64,000 nt of DNA from Gelatoporia subvermispora B (Eukaryota > Basidiomycota > Agaricomycetes > Polyporales > Gelatoporiaceae). How positions within the stretch are numbered: the first letter of the stretch is position 1; every line of letters begins with the position of its first letter. A program made the position numbers and the translations under genes. Positions 11,994-24,101 of the stretch are shown here, piece after piece. The stretch is taken from the NCBI GenBank assembly GCA_000320605.2, contig KB445791.1:16115-80114 (forward strand), read 5' to 3'. The notes under the pieces were generated by a model. That model saw only the letters and a list, made by a program, of their open reading frames with translations, was not told where the DNA came from and ran no database searches.

Positions 11994-12134
11994 CATCAGG
12001 AAAACATCCATTTCACTTACCTGCCTTTTTGATCCTTGGGCGTGACTTTGACGCCTTTTTGGCGCGCAAGAGACGCCAGCAAGCCTCGAAAGGCAGGTCA
12101 AAGGCGTCAAAGTAAATGCGATGTTTCCCTGATG
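11994..12134. mobile_element. CATCAGG palindromic MITE, copy 2
   Basis: This 141-bp copy has the same terminal inverted repeats as copy 1, with one change in the right end (TTTCCCTGATG), and a short internal deletion. It lies only about 570 bp from copy 1. Confidence 0.8.
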
Positions 12135-13552
12135 AAGGTAAGAGCTCAGCCTTCTATTCTCACACCCGTAGCTAAATCGTCGAAATGCAAGCGTTATTTC
12201 ATCTTCCGAGACGATGTAACATGTGCAGGACCACTCCTTCAACCGGCACGCCGTCAGTTATTTCCTATGACATCGACTTGCACGTCTGATCATCCGGTGC
12301 GCAGCCCTCACCGTCAGCAACAATGAGGAAACGAGGTAGGCAAAAGATGCAGCCAGACTGGCTGATTTACGCCCGCCCGCTGTGTGTCCGAGATTCCGAC
12401 CACCGCTCGATGAACCCGCGGACATATTGCTCACTAAGACTATATCTGCTTCGGACTGCGCCATCACCTCTGAGACACGGATTTTTGCTACAAGGGGTCG
12501 TTCAACTGAACGCAACGGCTGGACGCGATCGCTCGGGGTTTCCAGTCTCAAGGGGTACCGTCAAGTATCGAAATTTCTTATAGCAAACCAGCGGCATCAG
12601 GTACCATCGCAACATCGGAGCATAGCGCTCTAATATTGCAAACGATCTCGAGCGCACGTGCACGCACTGATTATTTTCATAGGTACTCCACGCGGAAGCT
12701 TTGGTCCAATACTTCGCCATGCCCACGTTGCCCAGCCTCCCGCGAACCGATCCGGGCCGCAGCTTGTAGCATCGAGGCGGCGCAGGATCTATTGGCTTCA
12801 TCGCATCGATTCACAACTGCGACTTCCCGGAACTCAAGTACTCAATCGTCGCACTCAGCAGCAGATAGCGCAACCCTGAACCCTGCGGTATCTTAGTTCG
12901 GTGCGCCGCCCTCTGTGCCCCGACGCATTGACTCGCAGCAGCGCACTTTTGTCTCTCCTCCGGCGGGCGCGCTACATCCTGACAGAACATTCCTCGGACC
13001 AGAGATGCTGTTAGCTACCCTTCCCTTTGCACAGCCCGCCGACACTGCGTATATGCGATGGCGACAGGTGTCCATGTACTCGGAGCTACGAGGCTCGGAG
13101 ACTGTTCTTGGGCGCCGAGTGTCATGCAAACATGAGGTCGCCATGAGGGCCGCGCATGTCGCCCTACCCGGTGTCTATCTCTTCCTGTATTCCGTACCTA
13201 TATGCGCCTACGCAGAGCAAATATCGATACGCGAACTCTTCGTTGTATTGTTTGACTCGATCAGCTGATATCTAACTAGTAGAGATGACCTAATGAGAGA
13301 TTGAGGCACTGCAAGCAACGCAGAATGGAAGCTGATAAGGTTCATGCCTCGATGCAGCATGCGGGGACCGCATTGTCAGGAGGCAGGGAGTGCCCGAACA
13401 GCCTCCCGTCCCCTTGACATGCTGAGAACCTTATAAATCTGAGGCCCCTTGTATCGGGATAATCACGATTTCTTACCACCACGACTACGACAGGCCCCCC
13501 TTCCCAATCTGGCCATATTACAGCTGCTGTGAATGACACACTCATCACTTCA
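12135..13552. repeat. F-box array module upstream of type A copy 3
   Basis: This matches 1-1070 and more weakly 28,200-29,830 and 40,560-41,840. It contains a conserved open stretch at 12,915-13,268 on the + strand (117 codons) with no recognised domain. TATAAAT lies at 13,432-13,438. Bases 13,498-13,535 look like a small displaced piece of the F-box coding sequence (see findings). Confidence 0.65.
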
Positions 13553-15095
13553 ATGTCCACCTCGTTAGATTCGCGCAGGACCTCGCTAGGTTGGTCCGAG
13601 ATGGACGAGGGCGAGGGGTACGACTCAGGTAACAGCGGGGAATACAAATCGTGCAACAGAGGTGAATTTGAGTCGGACAATCGTGCGGCAGTGAAGAATA
13701 CAATTCACACGAGCGGGCAGAGTATGAGTTGGAGGATGAGCCCAGTAAAGAGTGCGCGTATCTATAGGCGTGTTGGACCGAGGAACTTGCTGACTTGGTT
13801 GCAGTGTACGCGTCCGTCCGCTTTCACCAGGTAGCCTGCCAGGCGAGCTCTGGGATAGCATTCTCAAGATTGTGGACGATGGCCGGGCTCTGCTGGCGGC
13901 CGGGTGCACGTGCAAGGCCTTGCGCGACATTGTCAAAGAGATCATTGAAAAACGGCGTCGCATCGGGCTGTTTGATCTTGCATCTGACCCCACGCGGGGC
14001 TACTTTCTGCGGGGGGCTAAGATCGAGGTTGTGCGACTGCCATCATGGTTATCAACATACGACATGAAGAGTTTGCGGTTGCCGCGGTTAGTAATCATGA
14101 GTTCACTTTCAGGGCGGTCTCTGGCGCTGGCCCTTCCAATGAGATGTGCGCTCTCGGCACTCACGTCAGTCACCTCCTTGACTCTGACAGACATACACTT
14201 CTCGTCTTTCCCCAACTTTGCCCGATTGGTCTGCGCCCTTCCCAATCTGGCCACATTATCGCTGCGGGCTGTCACTGTGAATGACAGGGGCAGCCCCACA
14301 TTGAAGGGCGCCTATTTCGCTCGCGATCTGCACCTCAAAGAGCTCGAGGTACGTCATTGCTTCTCTCCGACTTCGCTGTGCGTCACTCACCCGCCGTCTG
14401 CCCGCCAGATCGAAGACTGCGCATTTGGCGAGTCGCACCCGATCTGGAATCTGCTCACCGCCCCGTCGCTGTCCGACTCCCTCAAGCACATCGACGTCCA
14501 CTCTCATGCCATAGATTCACAGCGAGCCCTACAAGAACTCAGCGTCCCTCCGGCGGCGTCATACTCTGAAAACCTTGTACAACTCACCACGCTGGGTCTC
14601 TATGGCTGGCCTCTGTTCTGTGATGGAGACATCCGCAGTACCGTGTGTCGCAACGTACTCTCTCGTAGTTCTGCTGGCTGTATTTCCGCCATCGAGATCA
14701 AGTACCGCTGCCGCCATTCTCCACCCCATCTCAATGATTGGGGATCTCTGTTCTCTGCCTTGGACGACACTGTCGCTGCCCGCGAGTTCAGCTCCCTCAG
14801 AACTATCTCTGTGTCCTTCGAGGCGAACCATCCATCCGACGTCGATTACGTGCGCACGCTGGTCGGCTCGCAGTCACACTCATCAAAATGGACGGCGACG
14901 TTCACCATGTCAACCATGGTTTTCAAACCTAGGAGTGTCGATGAAACCCACACTGTCAGCGAAGGAGGGCCAGATAAGATAGAAGTAGCCACTGGGAAAT
15001 GTACAGAGGGGTTTATTCTTTGTATTGAATTGGGTTTTGTGCACAATAAGCCCCACAAGGTGACTGTTGGGTACGTGCGTCGCCAAAGCCCATGA
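13553..15095 (+). pseudogene. F-box/LRR-like gene, array copy 3 (type A), leader frameshift
   Basis: The main exon 13,805-15,095 is fully open and encodes the F-box (LWDSILKIVDDGRALL), the LRR-like body and the TRRQSP end. The leader begins MSTSLDSRRTSLGWSEMDEG at 13,553, like copy 5. Relative to copy 1, about 16 bases are missing between GAGTCGGAC and CGTGCGGCAG (near 13,679). Using the conserved donor (13,752) and acceptor (13,804) therefore no longer keeps frame. A weak alternative acceptor near 13,847 would restore frame but remove part of the F-box. It is probably a recent pseudogene with an intact body, or a gene with a changed start. Confidence 0.7.
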
Positions 15096-18000
15096 CCATA
15101 CGCGACCATCGTTCTGCTTCTCTGCCACATCCTCAGACACGTTTGGCTCGCTTTCTGTACCTCTTCCTGCCCGCTTCTTACCTGCGCTATGCATTTTTCA
15201 TATGTACATCCCCGATATTCCGATTCGATTACTTAACATGCCGGCAGTCTAAGATTTGACTTTCTCGTATCACCGCACCCCTCGCGCATATGTTATGGTA
15301 ACCCAATCACTCTACTCCGATCTCCAATCCCCGGGCTCATTCTCGATGGCGCTACTGTAGTATACACATACCGAGAGTATATAAGATCCGTTCCCCACAT
15401 CCGTGTGAAGCTGACTGCTGATCTGCAATCCGAGGTTTAGCTTTGAATATACCCTAATCGCTCAACCTCGTACGCGGCAATCAACGGGTCAGATCTCCTC
15501 GCCCAGCATTGTAATCTCAAAGCATCTGCGGATGACCACGAGCCGATTCAAACCCACGACTATTGTTTGCGCAGTTGTGTATGCCGTACACTGACGGGGG
15601 ACCTTACTGAGACGTACCCGAAGGTCCACATGGCGCGAACGGGATTGTGCACTGGGGCCCAGGGATGATTGACACGCGTCGGAATGTGCCTAGTTTCCCT
15701 GTGTATAGGCGCACACAGTGTCCGCACCGAGAACCGACATATGTAGTTCCTGTCTGAAGTACGCACAGATCATACTCTGCTCATAACCACTCGAGATATG
15801 TTGACGGTAATCAAAATGAGATGGTATGCGACGACGCACCTCGTCTTCATTCGGTATCTTCCCATCGTGCTGTGTTCGTTGTTCCGGAACCGCTGTGGAC
15901 ATTCTGAGAATGGAGTTCTGGCTGATGTAAAGTCGCTGTGTCGACTTGTAGTATGCGTTTCTGTACGAACCGAGCCCGGGTTGATACGGACTTGACGACT
16001 GGGAGGAATGCTGAGAAACGGAACATTTCACCTCCAACTTCACGCGGTCTCCTTGGTAGTTCTCGATGTACACACCCACTAGTGGTCCTTCTACATCCTA
16101 TTGGCGGCGAAAATCGGAAAATGTGCATTTACACGAGCGTGATGAGCACCGATACATAGTTCTGCAGCAGAGGTTCGGATGACGAAGCTGGAACGGTGCA
16201 AGTGATGGCCGTAGGCGGTGACGTCGAGATGACAGACGGGATGTGAAGCATGCTATTGTGGCTATCGAAGAGTCAGCGCAAACGTGTCGAATGCGAACAA
16301 AAACGTGCGAACACGTCGCCGGAATCTCTACCAAGCAGTGTTAGACGGTCAGTAACTGAGAGGACAACCAGGTTGCCAATAAACATATGAAGCCGCAGGA
16401 GTGATCTGTAGCCGCTCTGTAAGTTTTTGACCACAGCAACATGCTTGTCTGCTCACCTGGACTACAGAATGAGCGACTTGCACGCCGATCCACTAGCACT
16501 CGTGCCCGGACTTGCTCACAGTACTAAATACTCATGCTTTTGCAGCAACCTATACGGTCTCATTGCTGTGCCTCAGACCGTCCTACTATACGTACTTCAG
16601 GTCGGGAGCTTCAGAATGAATATTTGTTTAGCATCAGCGTGGCCGCGAGTACGCTGCGTACCCAAGTCCTATGATGTCCCGAGCTGCGTAGATCTCCTTG
16701 CAAGCAGTCTTGAAGGGGAGGGAGACACAAGCATGAGAGCGGCCTCTGGCGAAACTCATACAACGTAAATCCTGTTGCTTCAACCCTTGCGGAGTCCCAG
16801 AGGGATGAATAAACCGTGTACGTCATATCGAAAATGACATCGAAAGGCCCGGAAAGTAAGCGAAGGAACTCCACAGAGCGCACTGCATAGCATTAACAGG
16901 CACGCCGAGCTTGAGGGAGTGATAAAACCATTCCGAGTATCGCGGAAGACATTTCGAACATACGAGCGCCCACGCTCGTGCCTTGACAGGTCTTGCCCTC
17001 ATAGGCAAGGCGCGCGCTTGTCATGGCGTCTCTCTCGTCCAACGCAGCGACTTGTCTCTACCCAACAATTTCTTAGCCACCGACTCTCATGTCCCCAATG
17101 CGTCCCTCTCTGCGCTTTCAGTCATGCACTCTGGGCTCCACAGCCGGGGGCAACTCGTTATCACTGACCGCCGACCTGACCCAATTGCTAAGGCACGCCG
17201 CGGCTTGTGGCATCTCTCTTTCGATTCGACGCACCACCTCCTCCCAACGCGAGGGCTCTCCGACGTCTCCAGATCTCAGTCTCTGAGCTCCCAGATGCCC
17301 ATCCTCTTCTTCACAACCGGGCCGATCTGCGATTCGATCACCGACTGTCAATCTGCCCCCAGAAGACCGCTTCTACTCTATCGCCGTCACCGATCGCTGC
17401 ACGGCGGTACCCGGCCTACAATAGCCACTGCACGCGATGTGTCGCGTTGCACGCCCTCTAGGCACTGGTCAGGGATGTACCTGCAGTATATGAGCCCCAA
17501 AGCGCCCCCTGAACGCGTGTCCGTCGGCTTCAGGGGCTTGGATTCGCCATCGTGCCCGGTGCAATGCGTCAGGCGCGTAACAAGTACTCGCTACCTCGGG
17601 TACCCTTTCTCAGCCACCTCAGCACATCGTCATACTCCCCTCAAAGTCCCCTGAGGCCCTGACAAGGCGGTGAATTGGATGATGATGTGCTCGAAGGGCC
17701 CGCCAGAATGCGTCACTGGCGGCAGACACGCGTGGCGGAGCTAAGCTGGTCCAGTGTGATTGTACCACGCATTCACTCATGGTATCTCTCATGGTACACC
17801 TGCCATCGTGGTCGGAACGACGGGGCTCGCAAGGTGATGTGAAAGCCCTAGTTCATCGCATGAATTTCATGACGTTCACACATTGCTGCATTAGTTCCAC
17901 CCACCTTCGTATGCGGGCCTGCATTCATCTCGCAAAAGTACACGGCAGGCACCGCAACGCTCCGTGTGTTTCTCAACCGCCAGATGCCATCACATTAATT

Positions 18001-20332
18001 TGCATGTACGATCGCCCGGCACTCAGCCTTGACCGCCAGCAGCAGGAGTGAAACCAGCCACGCAGGACATCTAACCTGGCCTGCGTATCCGCGCCCACTC
18101 ACTGTATGCTCACTGGCCTCGTGTGTTGCACAGGCTGGCCGTCATTACGATGCTGGGGTGTGCGAAGGCTACGTAAGAATCAACGTCCGGTGACGCGATC
18201 AACGGAGACAACATTTGCTCGAGACCGCCCCGCAGCGCTGTGATGTGCTCGCTCATGGCATCATCCCCAAATAAAAGAGCCGTGACAGGTGTAGCAAATG
18301 CATCAATACTGTAATGCGGTCCGCAATGTCCGACCGACGACCAGGCGCTTTGATTGAAGGTACGTCTCTCTACCTGGTGAACACGGTATATTCACAGAGG
18401 AAACCCCTCGGACGTTACACGTCATTACAGCAGATTCGCTTGTCATTCCTCTGCGCGGTCCGCCAGTATCGAAAAGAGAACATCGATACTGTATGCATGC
18501 AAACCGCAACTGTGAGTGGAAATGTTGTCTATTGCCGTCGTCAAATCACAAAGAGCTCACGACAGGTATCCCACCACGCCACAACACCACCTAGACGCCA
18601 CGCTGTGCACGCGCTTCATGCACTTTGAGATTACCTAACAAAATCGCAGGTACGACCGCGATCCTATCGACACGCTCTCCTCGTTGCGAACGGAGCACCG
18701 CTCCGGGCGCACGCTGAATAGCGCACCCTACCTCGCTTATATCATTGTACGTCTTCTACGCACGCTTTGTGCACTTTGCGCTGTTCGCGATAACCCTCGT
18801 TAGATTCCGAACAGATCATGCCGTGCTCGCAAGTACCAGCAACCCCAACAGAACCAATGAGGGACAGAGCCTTCGAGGTGAACGGGCTGTGCCATAGCCT
18901 CTTTGAGGCTCTCTTATTACCGTTTGCGCGAGACTCGGAGCCTGTTCGCCGGGTATGTGGCTTTCGAGCGTCTCGTGGAAATGCGGCAACCACGAGGCTC
19001 ATCACGGAAACATGCAGCAGCCCTCATGTCTCTTTCATTCTGTCTGGGGCGAGTATCAGTTCCCTCTAGCGATCCAGCCCTCCAGAACGATTGATATTCC
19101 TGAAACTCTCCAAAGAATATTCAGACCCTACGCGCCTTGCCACGTCGCGCGTTTTCTATTATAGCACATCGGGCAGGCTGAGAGCTTCGTATAGCCATAT
19201 TGGTCTGGGGTGCCTCCTGGCCGGTACTGTCCTAAATCAGTGCATACAATCCGCACGTCGTTCCCATACAAGTGACATGTGTACTGCAAGGGATCCTCGT
19301 GAGTCGCTCTTTTCGTCGGCTGAGGACTCGTGTAGTCATCAGGAAACCAGGCAGACGGAAATGAGTCAACTTCGATAAGGCAAGTGTGTTCAGAATTGTG
19401 ATGGCTCACGTGTGAAACGGGCGCATCAGAGACCAGATTCTATATACTTATGGGAAGCAGAGAGGGTTTCGTGAATCCTCGCGGCATCCATGAGGGCATT
19501 CTCTCGGGTTCCAAGGATGATTACACCGGCGTGATGTATTGCATTTCTGTGACAGTCCCCCAAAATCTAGCAGTTCCTCCGCCGCTGGAGCCTGATACAT
19601 GTGTATTTCCGATGGATCCTTGGGGATCTGTCGAACCGTGCACGCTGTATGCATGTCGAGATTCTTCGAGCCTCGATACTCTTCGTATCCGTCCTCAGGC
19701 CCGCAAATCCAGCTGATCGCATTCACGCTCACGAGTTATGTGCGGGTAAGAACAACACATGCGGTGTATCCGGAAATTAAGCTCACCACCGCGCATCAGA
19801 CAGAGGCGCTGGGTGGGTATTTTTACTTGCGGGGATCAGCCGAAATGAGTAGAACGCCCCACTCCCGATTCCCTGACGGGATGTGGCGAGGTAAGCAGCG
19901 ATTTGGGAACCGTTTATTGCGCTGCGAGTTCGAGGAACTTTCGGCGCACATCCTTTACAGACAGTCCTCGGATTGTGGGTGTATGTGCTCGATGACTGGG
20001 AGTGACTCATATAGCATCCTGATAGGAGTTTGCCGCTTGAAGCATGCTTACTAAGGCGATGCATTTACCACATCAAGTAAACCTTTTCCAAAAGCAAAGA
20101 ACTATGGAAGGAAGGCTGTGTGCTGGCACGGCATGAGAGGCGGTACAGTAACCTATGCATTGCTGAGTCCTACGCCTTCCGGGCAAATCTCAAGTGCTGC
20201 CGAGGCTATTTGCACTTATAAGAGGACACAATTAGGTCAGTCACTTGACCCTTGCACGCATCCGAGTCTGCTCTTCGCCAAAGGCCACCGGCACGCCATC
20301 ACCGCTCTCAGTAGCAGAGGTTGAATACACGG
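15096..20332. repeat. F-box array modules between copies 3 and 4
   Basis: No confident gene is seen. The order is: post-F-box module (15,096-15,770); a segment with parallels at 9,600 and 32,040; the 16,900-17,700 module; then the long type B upstream module (about 17,900-20,330), whose closest relative is 5,795-7,187. Long open frames at 16,983-17,654 and 18,314-18,628 occur inside repeated DNA and have no known domain. Confidence 0.55.
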
Positions 20333-21905
20333 ATGGCTCTGGAATCAAACGACTCACTTGATGGGTGAGTGTATGCGTCGACGTAGTAAAGCGGCCCGCT
20401 CACAAGTCCTACAGGACAGCAATATTTTTTCCAGTCACAGAATACAAGAAAACCGTCAGCCTTGATGAAGGACTTGACAACTGGTAGGTATAAGCATGGA
20501 TAGTCCGATGCAAGCTGCTCACTTCTGTCATTGAAGCGTCCATGATCGAGATCCTTCTCCGGTTGGAGGTCTGCCGCTCGAGCTGTGGTGGAACATTCTC
20601 GAGATCGTAGACAGCGGTAGAGCGCTTCTAACTTGCGGCGAGACTTGCCAATCTTTGCATGGCGTCGTACAGAAACTCATCAGCCGACGAAGCGAAAGAC
20701 CTCATACAGCAGTTATGGGGTATTGCGGAAAAGAGCTGCTGACGGCCGATCCTACTCGCGGTTTCTTCCGCGACGAGCTCGCGTTTCGGAGCCCCGATCT
20801 GCTGTCCTGGCTATGCACTTTCCCCGTTCCATGTCCGCGTCTCAGAAGGTTGCGCATCACAGGGGAATGGCAGCGGCAGACGAGACGCACATTGACGCTG
20901 CGCTTCCGGACAAGACTCGCGCTCTCGAGGCTGAAGACAATCACCCACTTGGAGCTGTCAAGCATTCACTTCTCGTCGTTCTCCGAGTTTGCCCGATTGG
21001 TCTGCACCCTCCCAAATCTGGTCACTTTATGGCTGTCTTCTGTCACTGTGACTGACAGGGACAGCTCTACATTGGAGGGCGCCTATTTTGCTCACGGTCT
21101 GCGCCTCAAACGGCTCTGGGTACGTCATTGCGTCTCTCCGAGCTCGCTGTGCGTCACTCACTCGCCGTCTGCCCGCCAGATCGAAAACTGCGCATTTGGC
21201 GAGTCGCACCCGATCTGGAATCTGCTCACCGCCCCGTCGCTGTCCGACTCCCTCGAGCACATCGACATCGAGTCTGATGTCGGAGATCCGCAACAAGCCC
21301 TTCAAGAACTGACCATCCCTCCGGCAGCGTTATTCGAGTCTGCGAACCTGGCACGACTCGCTCGACTGCATTTCGACGGCTACCGTCTGCCTTGTGGCGA
21401 CCTCCGCACCACGCTGTGTCGCAACCTACTCCGTCGCAGTCCTGCGGGTCGTATCACAGCCATCGAGATCAGCTACGCCTGCGATCATTCTCCACCCCAT
21501 ATCAACGAATGTGTATCCTTGTTCTCTGTCTTGGACGACGCTCAAACCGCCAGCAGTTTCAGCTGCCTGACGACCATCTCTGTGTCCTTTTGGGCGGAAC
21601 ATCCATTCGACGTCGAGTACATGCGCACGCTGGTGGGCTCGCAGTCACACTCGTCAAAATGGACGGCGACGTTCACCATGTCAAGCATGATGTTCAAACC
21701 TGAGAATATCGGTGGAACCCACTCCCTCAGTGGAGAAGCGTCAGAGAAGACAGAGGTAGCTACCGAGGACAGCACAGCGGGGATTGCTCTTAATATTTCC
21801 TTCTGCCCTTCACTCTCATTCCCCAACGAGGTGGCTGTGGTGTACACGCGTCGCCAAGTCCCTGACGGTACACGACGATTATTCTGTTCCTCTGCCCCCT
21901 CTTGA
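20333..21905 (+). CDS. F-box/LRR-like protein, array copy 4 (type B)
   Basis: The proposed exons are 20,333-20,364, 20,415-20,483 and 20,537-21,905, with introns of 50 and 53 bp, the same lengths as in copy 2. The product is about 489 residues. The start is MALESNDSLDG, and the F-box is LPLELWWNILEIVDSGRALL followed by CGETCQSLHGVV, more diverged than in the other copies. The LRR-like region is well conserved. The usual TRRQSP stop is lost: the frame reads TRRQVPDG and continues about 13 residues to a new stop at 21,905. The matching intron sizes support the 5' model. The F-box role is inferred. Confidence 0.78.
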
Positions 21906-23115
21906 GACATGTCTGGTTTTCTGAACATCCTCCTCCGCTTCCTATGCGCACTATTTGTCCTTTCTATATGTACGTCACCAACCGGCTAATGCAATTGACA
22001 ATTGTACTAGTAGTCTGCACCGCCGCGCCTCTCGGACATCTGTTATGGTAACCCGATCGCTTTATATCCCATTATCATTCCTCCGACTCATTCTCAATAG
22101 CGCTACCATAGTATACACACAGACGCAACAAAAATACAGCCTCCCGAGAGTGCATCAGACCCATTCCGAGCATCTGTGTGGAGCTGGCGGTCCTGGTACG
22201 GCAATAATATACAGGGTCAATTCCGATGTGAGATACCCCATGCGCGTATACCCTGTCTCAGAGCGCGCATGTAGTCAGCATCCTGCATTCCCGAATCATA
22301 TTCGTGTTTGACGTACGCATATTCACCAGCGTAGGCCTGCACACGATCGCGAATTACCTGCGAGATACAAATATTGACGAGGCTGCATTGCAGAACCCTC
22401 TAGCTTACATTGACTGCGCGAGTCTCCATGTTTGCTCGTTCTACCCTCAGGACATCGTTCATGGGCAAAGACAGTACGACGACGTTGCGCAGCATGTTCG
22501 ACTTCCGCACTGAGCTCTTGGAGATCCTGATCAGCGTAACAGGTCCCTACAGCGCGCATATACGCACCTCGGAGTTGTTCCAGAAGTAACGATGGATGGC
22601 GGCTGCCTGCCACGGCCGGAGAAGAGTATAGCATGTACAAAATGTTGACTCCAGGTGTGCGGAGACGCATCAGCGATGTCACTCAGAAAGGAGATTGAAT
22701 TCCACACCGATGATCGTTCAGACTGTTTTCGGTGAAACTCAGTATCTCTCCATAGATCACAACGTTCCGAGGCAACGGCTTGTCTGAATGCCTAGAAAAG
22801 TCGGGTTGTGACAGACAGATGCATACCGCGGGACCATGATATAAGGTGAATGAGACCGAGAGAAATCAACTCGCTGTCTGTCCGAGGATATGCATCGTTT
22901 GTGCCGGAGCTGGCGCGTGCTGTCCATGCATGTCGAATAGCCTTTCACTTTACGCATGGTATCGTGGCCGTAAAAGGTTTTCGGACTCCAAAATTGGTGT
23001 AAGAGACATTCCGCCCATCGTACATCACAGAGGCACTGTGGTCAGTATACCGAAATTTTGACCGGAGAAACCGAAATGCGCGTCTTGAACGTCCTCCAGC
23101 TGTGCGCGGGCGGTC
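21906..23115. repeat. Array spacer after copy 4
   Basis: A shortened post-F-box module runs to about 22,300. Less repeated sequence follows, with no recognisable gene, where the spacing between copies 4 and 5 is longest (about 9.5 kb instead of 6). Confidence 0.5.
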
Positions 23116-23266
23116 CATCAGGAAAATATCAAGTTTACTTTCCCGCCTTTTTGGACCTTGCGTGCGCCTTGAACACCTTTGCGACGCGCGACGAGGGAGC
23201 AAAGACGCCGGCAAGCCTGGAAAGGCAGGCCAAAGGCGTCAAAGCCAACACGACATTTTCCTGATG
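23116..23266. mobile_element. CATCAGG palindromic MITE, copy 3
   Basis: This 151-bp copy runs from CATCAGGAAAATATC to CATTTTCCTGATG and is the most diverged of the four internally. The flanks show no clear target duplication. Confidence 0.8.
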
Positions 23267-23950
23267 TCGGCGCTAGGCAGAAAATGACCCGACATTCTGC
23301 AAGCGCATGAACCCAGAGGAGGGAGCTGTGACGACGTTATATGTCTCAGTTGTGGGCCCATGGAGTCGCCCGAGAAATTCGCAGAACGTTGTATAGGATC
23401 GCAACAGTCGTCATGTCCTTTGGATTTGCTCTCAGTGTCGATGCCTCGGTCGTCTTTGGCTCAAGCAAACAACAAGTAGTGGGTTGTTCTGAGTAGCTAT
23501 GACAATCCTGTATACCTGCATTCATCACGCTGAAGGACTGAGACCGAAGACCTGATCAGCATCAAATGAATAAGAGCATGGTGCGTACTGAGGTCGTCGG
23601 CAGTCGTGCAGTTTGGAGTATATCCCGAATGGGTGTGACGAGACCAGTAAACGAACAAACTCTGGTAACCTTCGCTCAGAGTGAATCACCTCACGACGTA
23701 CCTTTGCGGATATAGGTTGCGAGCAGTGGTCCCCAGAGTTCGATAAAGGACCCTGTGATGTACATTCGATGGCAGCGCGCGGTCCGAAGATTGGGTGACT
23801 GCGACCCATTGCACCAGAAGACACGTCGTCACGTACGAACCGCACAGCTAATCAATGCACCAGAGCGCAAGTCATAGACCATTGCGACACACCAGGTAGC
23901 TGTGCACCACTCCGAGTATCACGGAAGAGAAGTTGAACGTGTAAGTCAAG
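23267..23950. other. Intergenic, no gene seen
   Basis: Spacer between two MITE copies within the extended gap between F-box copies 4 and 5. There are only short unconvincing ORFs. Confidence 0.5.
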
Positions 23951-24101
23951 CATCAGGAAAATGTCCATTTTACTTGCCTGCCTTCTTGGTTCTTGGACGC
24001 GACTTTGACGCCTTTTTGACGCGCAACAGGGCAGCGAAGACTCCAGCAAGCCTCGAAAGGCAGGTAGAAGGCGTCAAAGTCAACGCGATGTTTTCCTGAT
24101 G
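23951..24101. mobile_element. CATCAGG palindromic MITE, copy 4
   Basis: This 151-bp copy has ends CATCAGGAAAATGTCC and GCGATGTTTTCCTGATG. It is most similar to copy 1 internally (CGCAACAGGGCAG shared). Confidence 0.8.

Noticed and set aside
16983..17654. 223-codon + strand ORF
   Set aside because: It lies in an array module. The homologous modules are not open in this frame, and no domain is present.
19335..19352. CATCAGGAAACC as a fifth MITE end
   Set aside because: No partner inverted end or internal similarity is present nearby.
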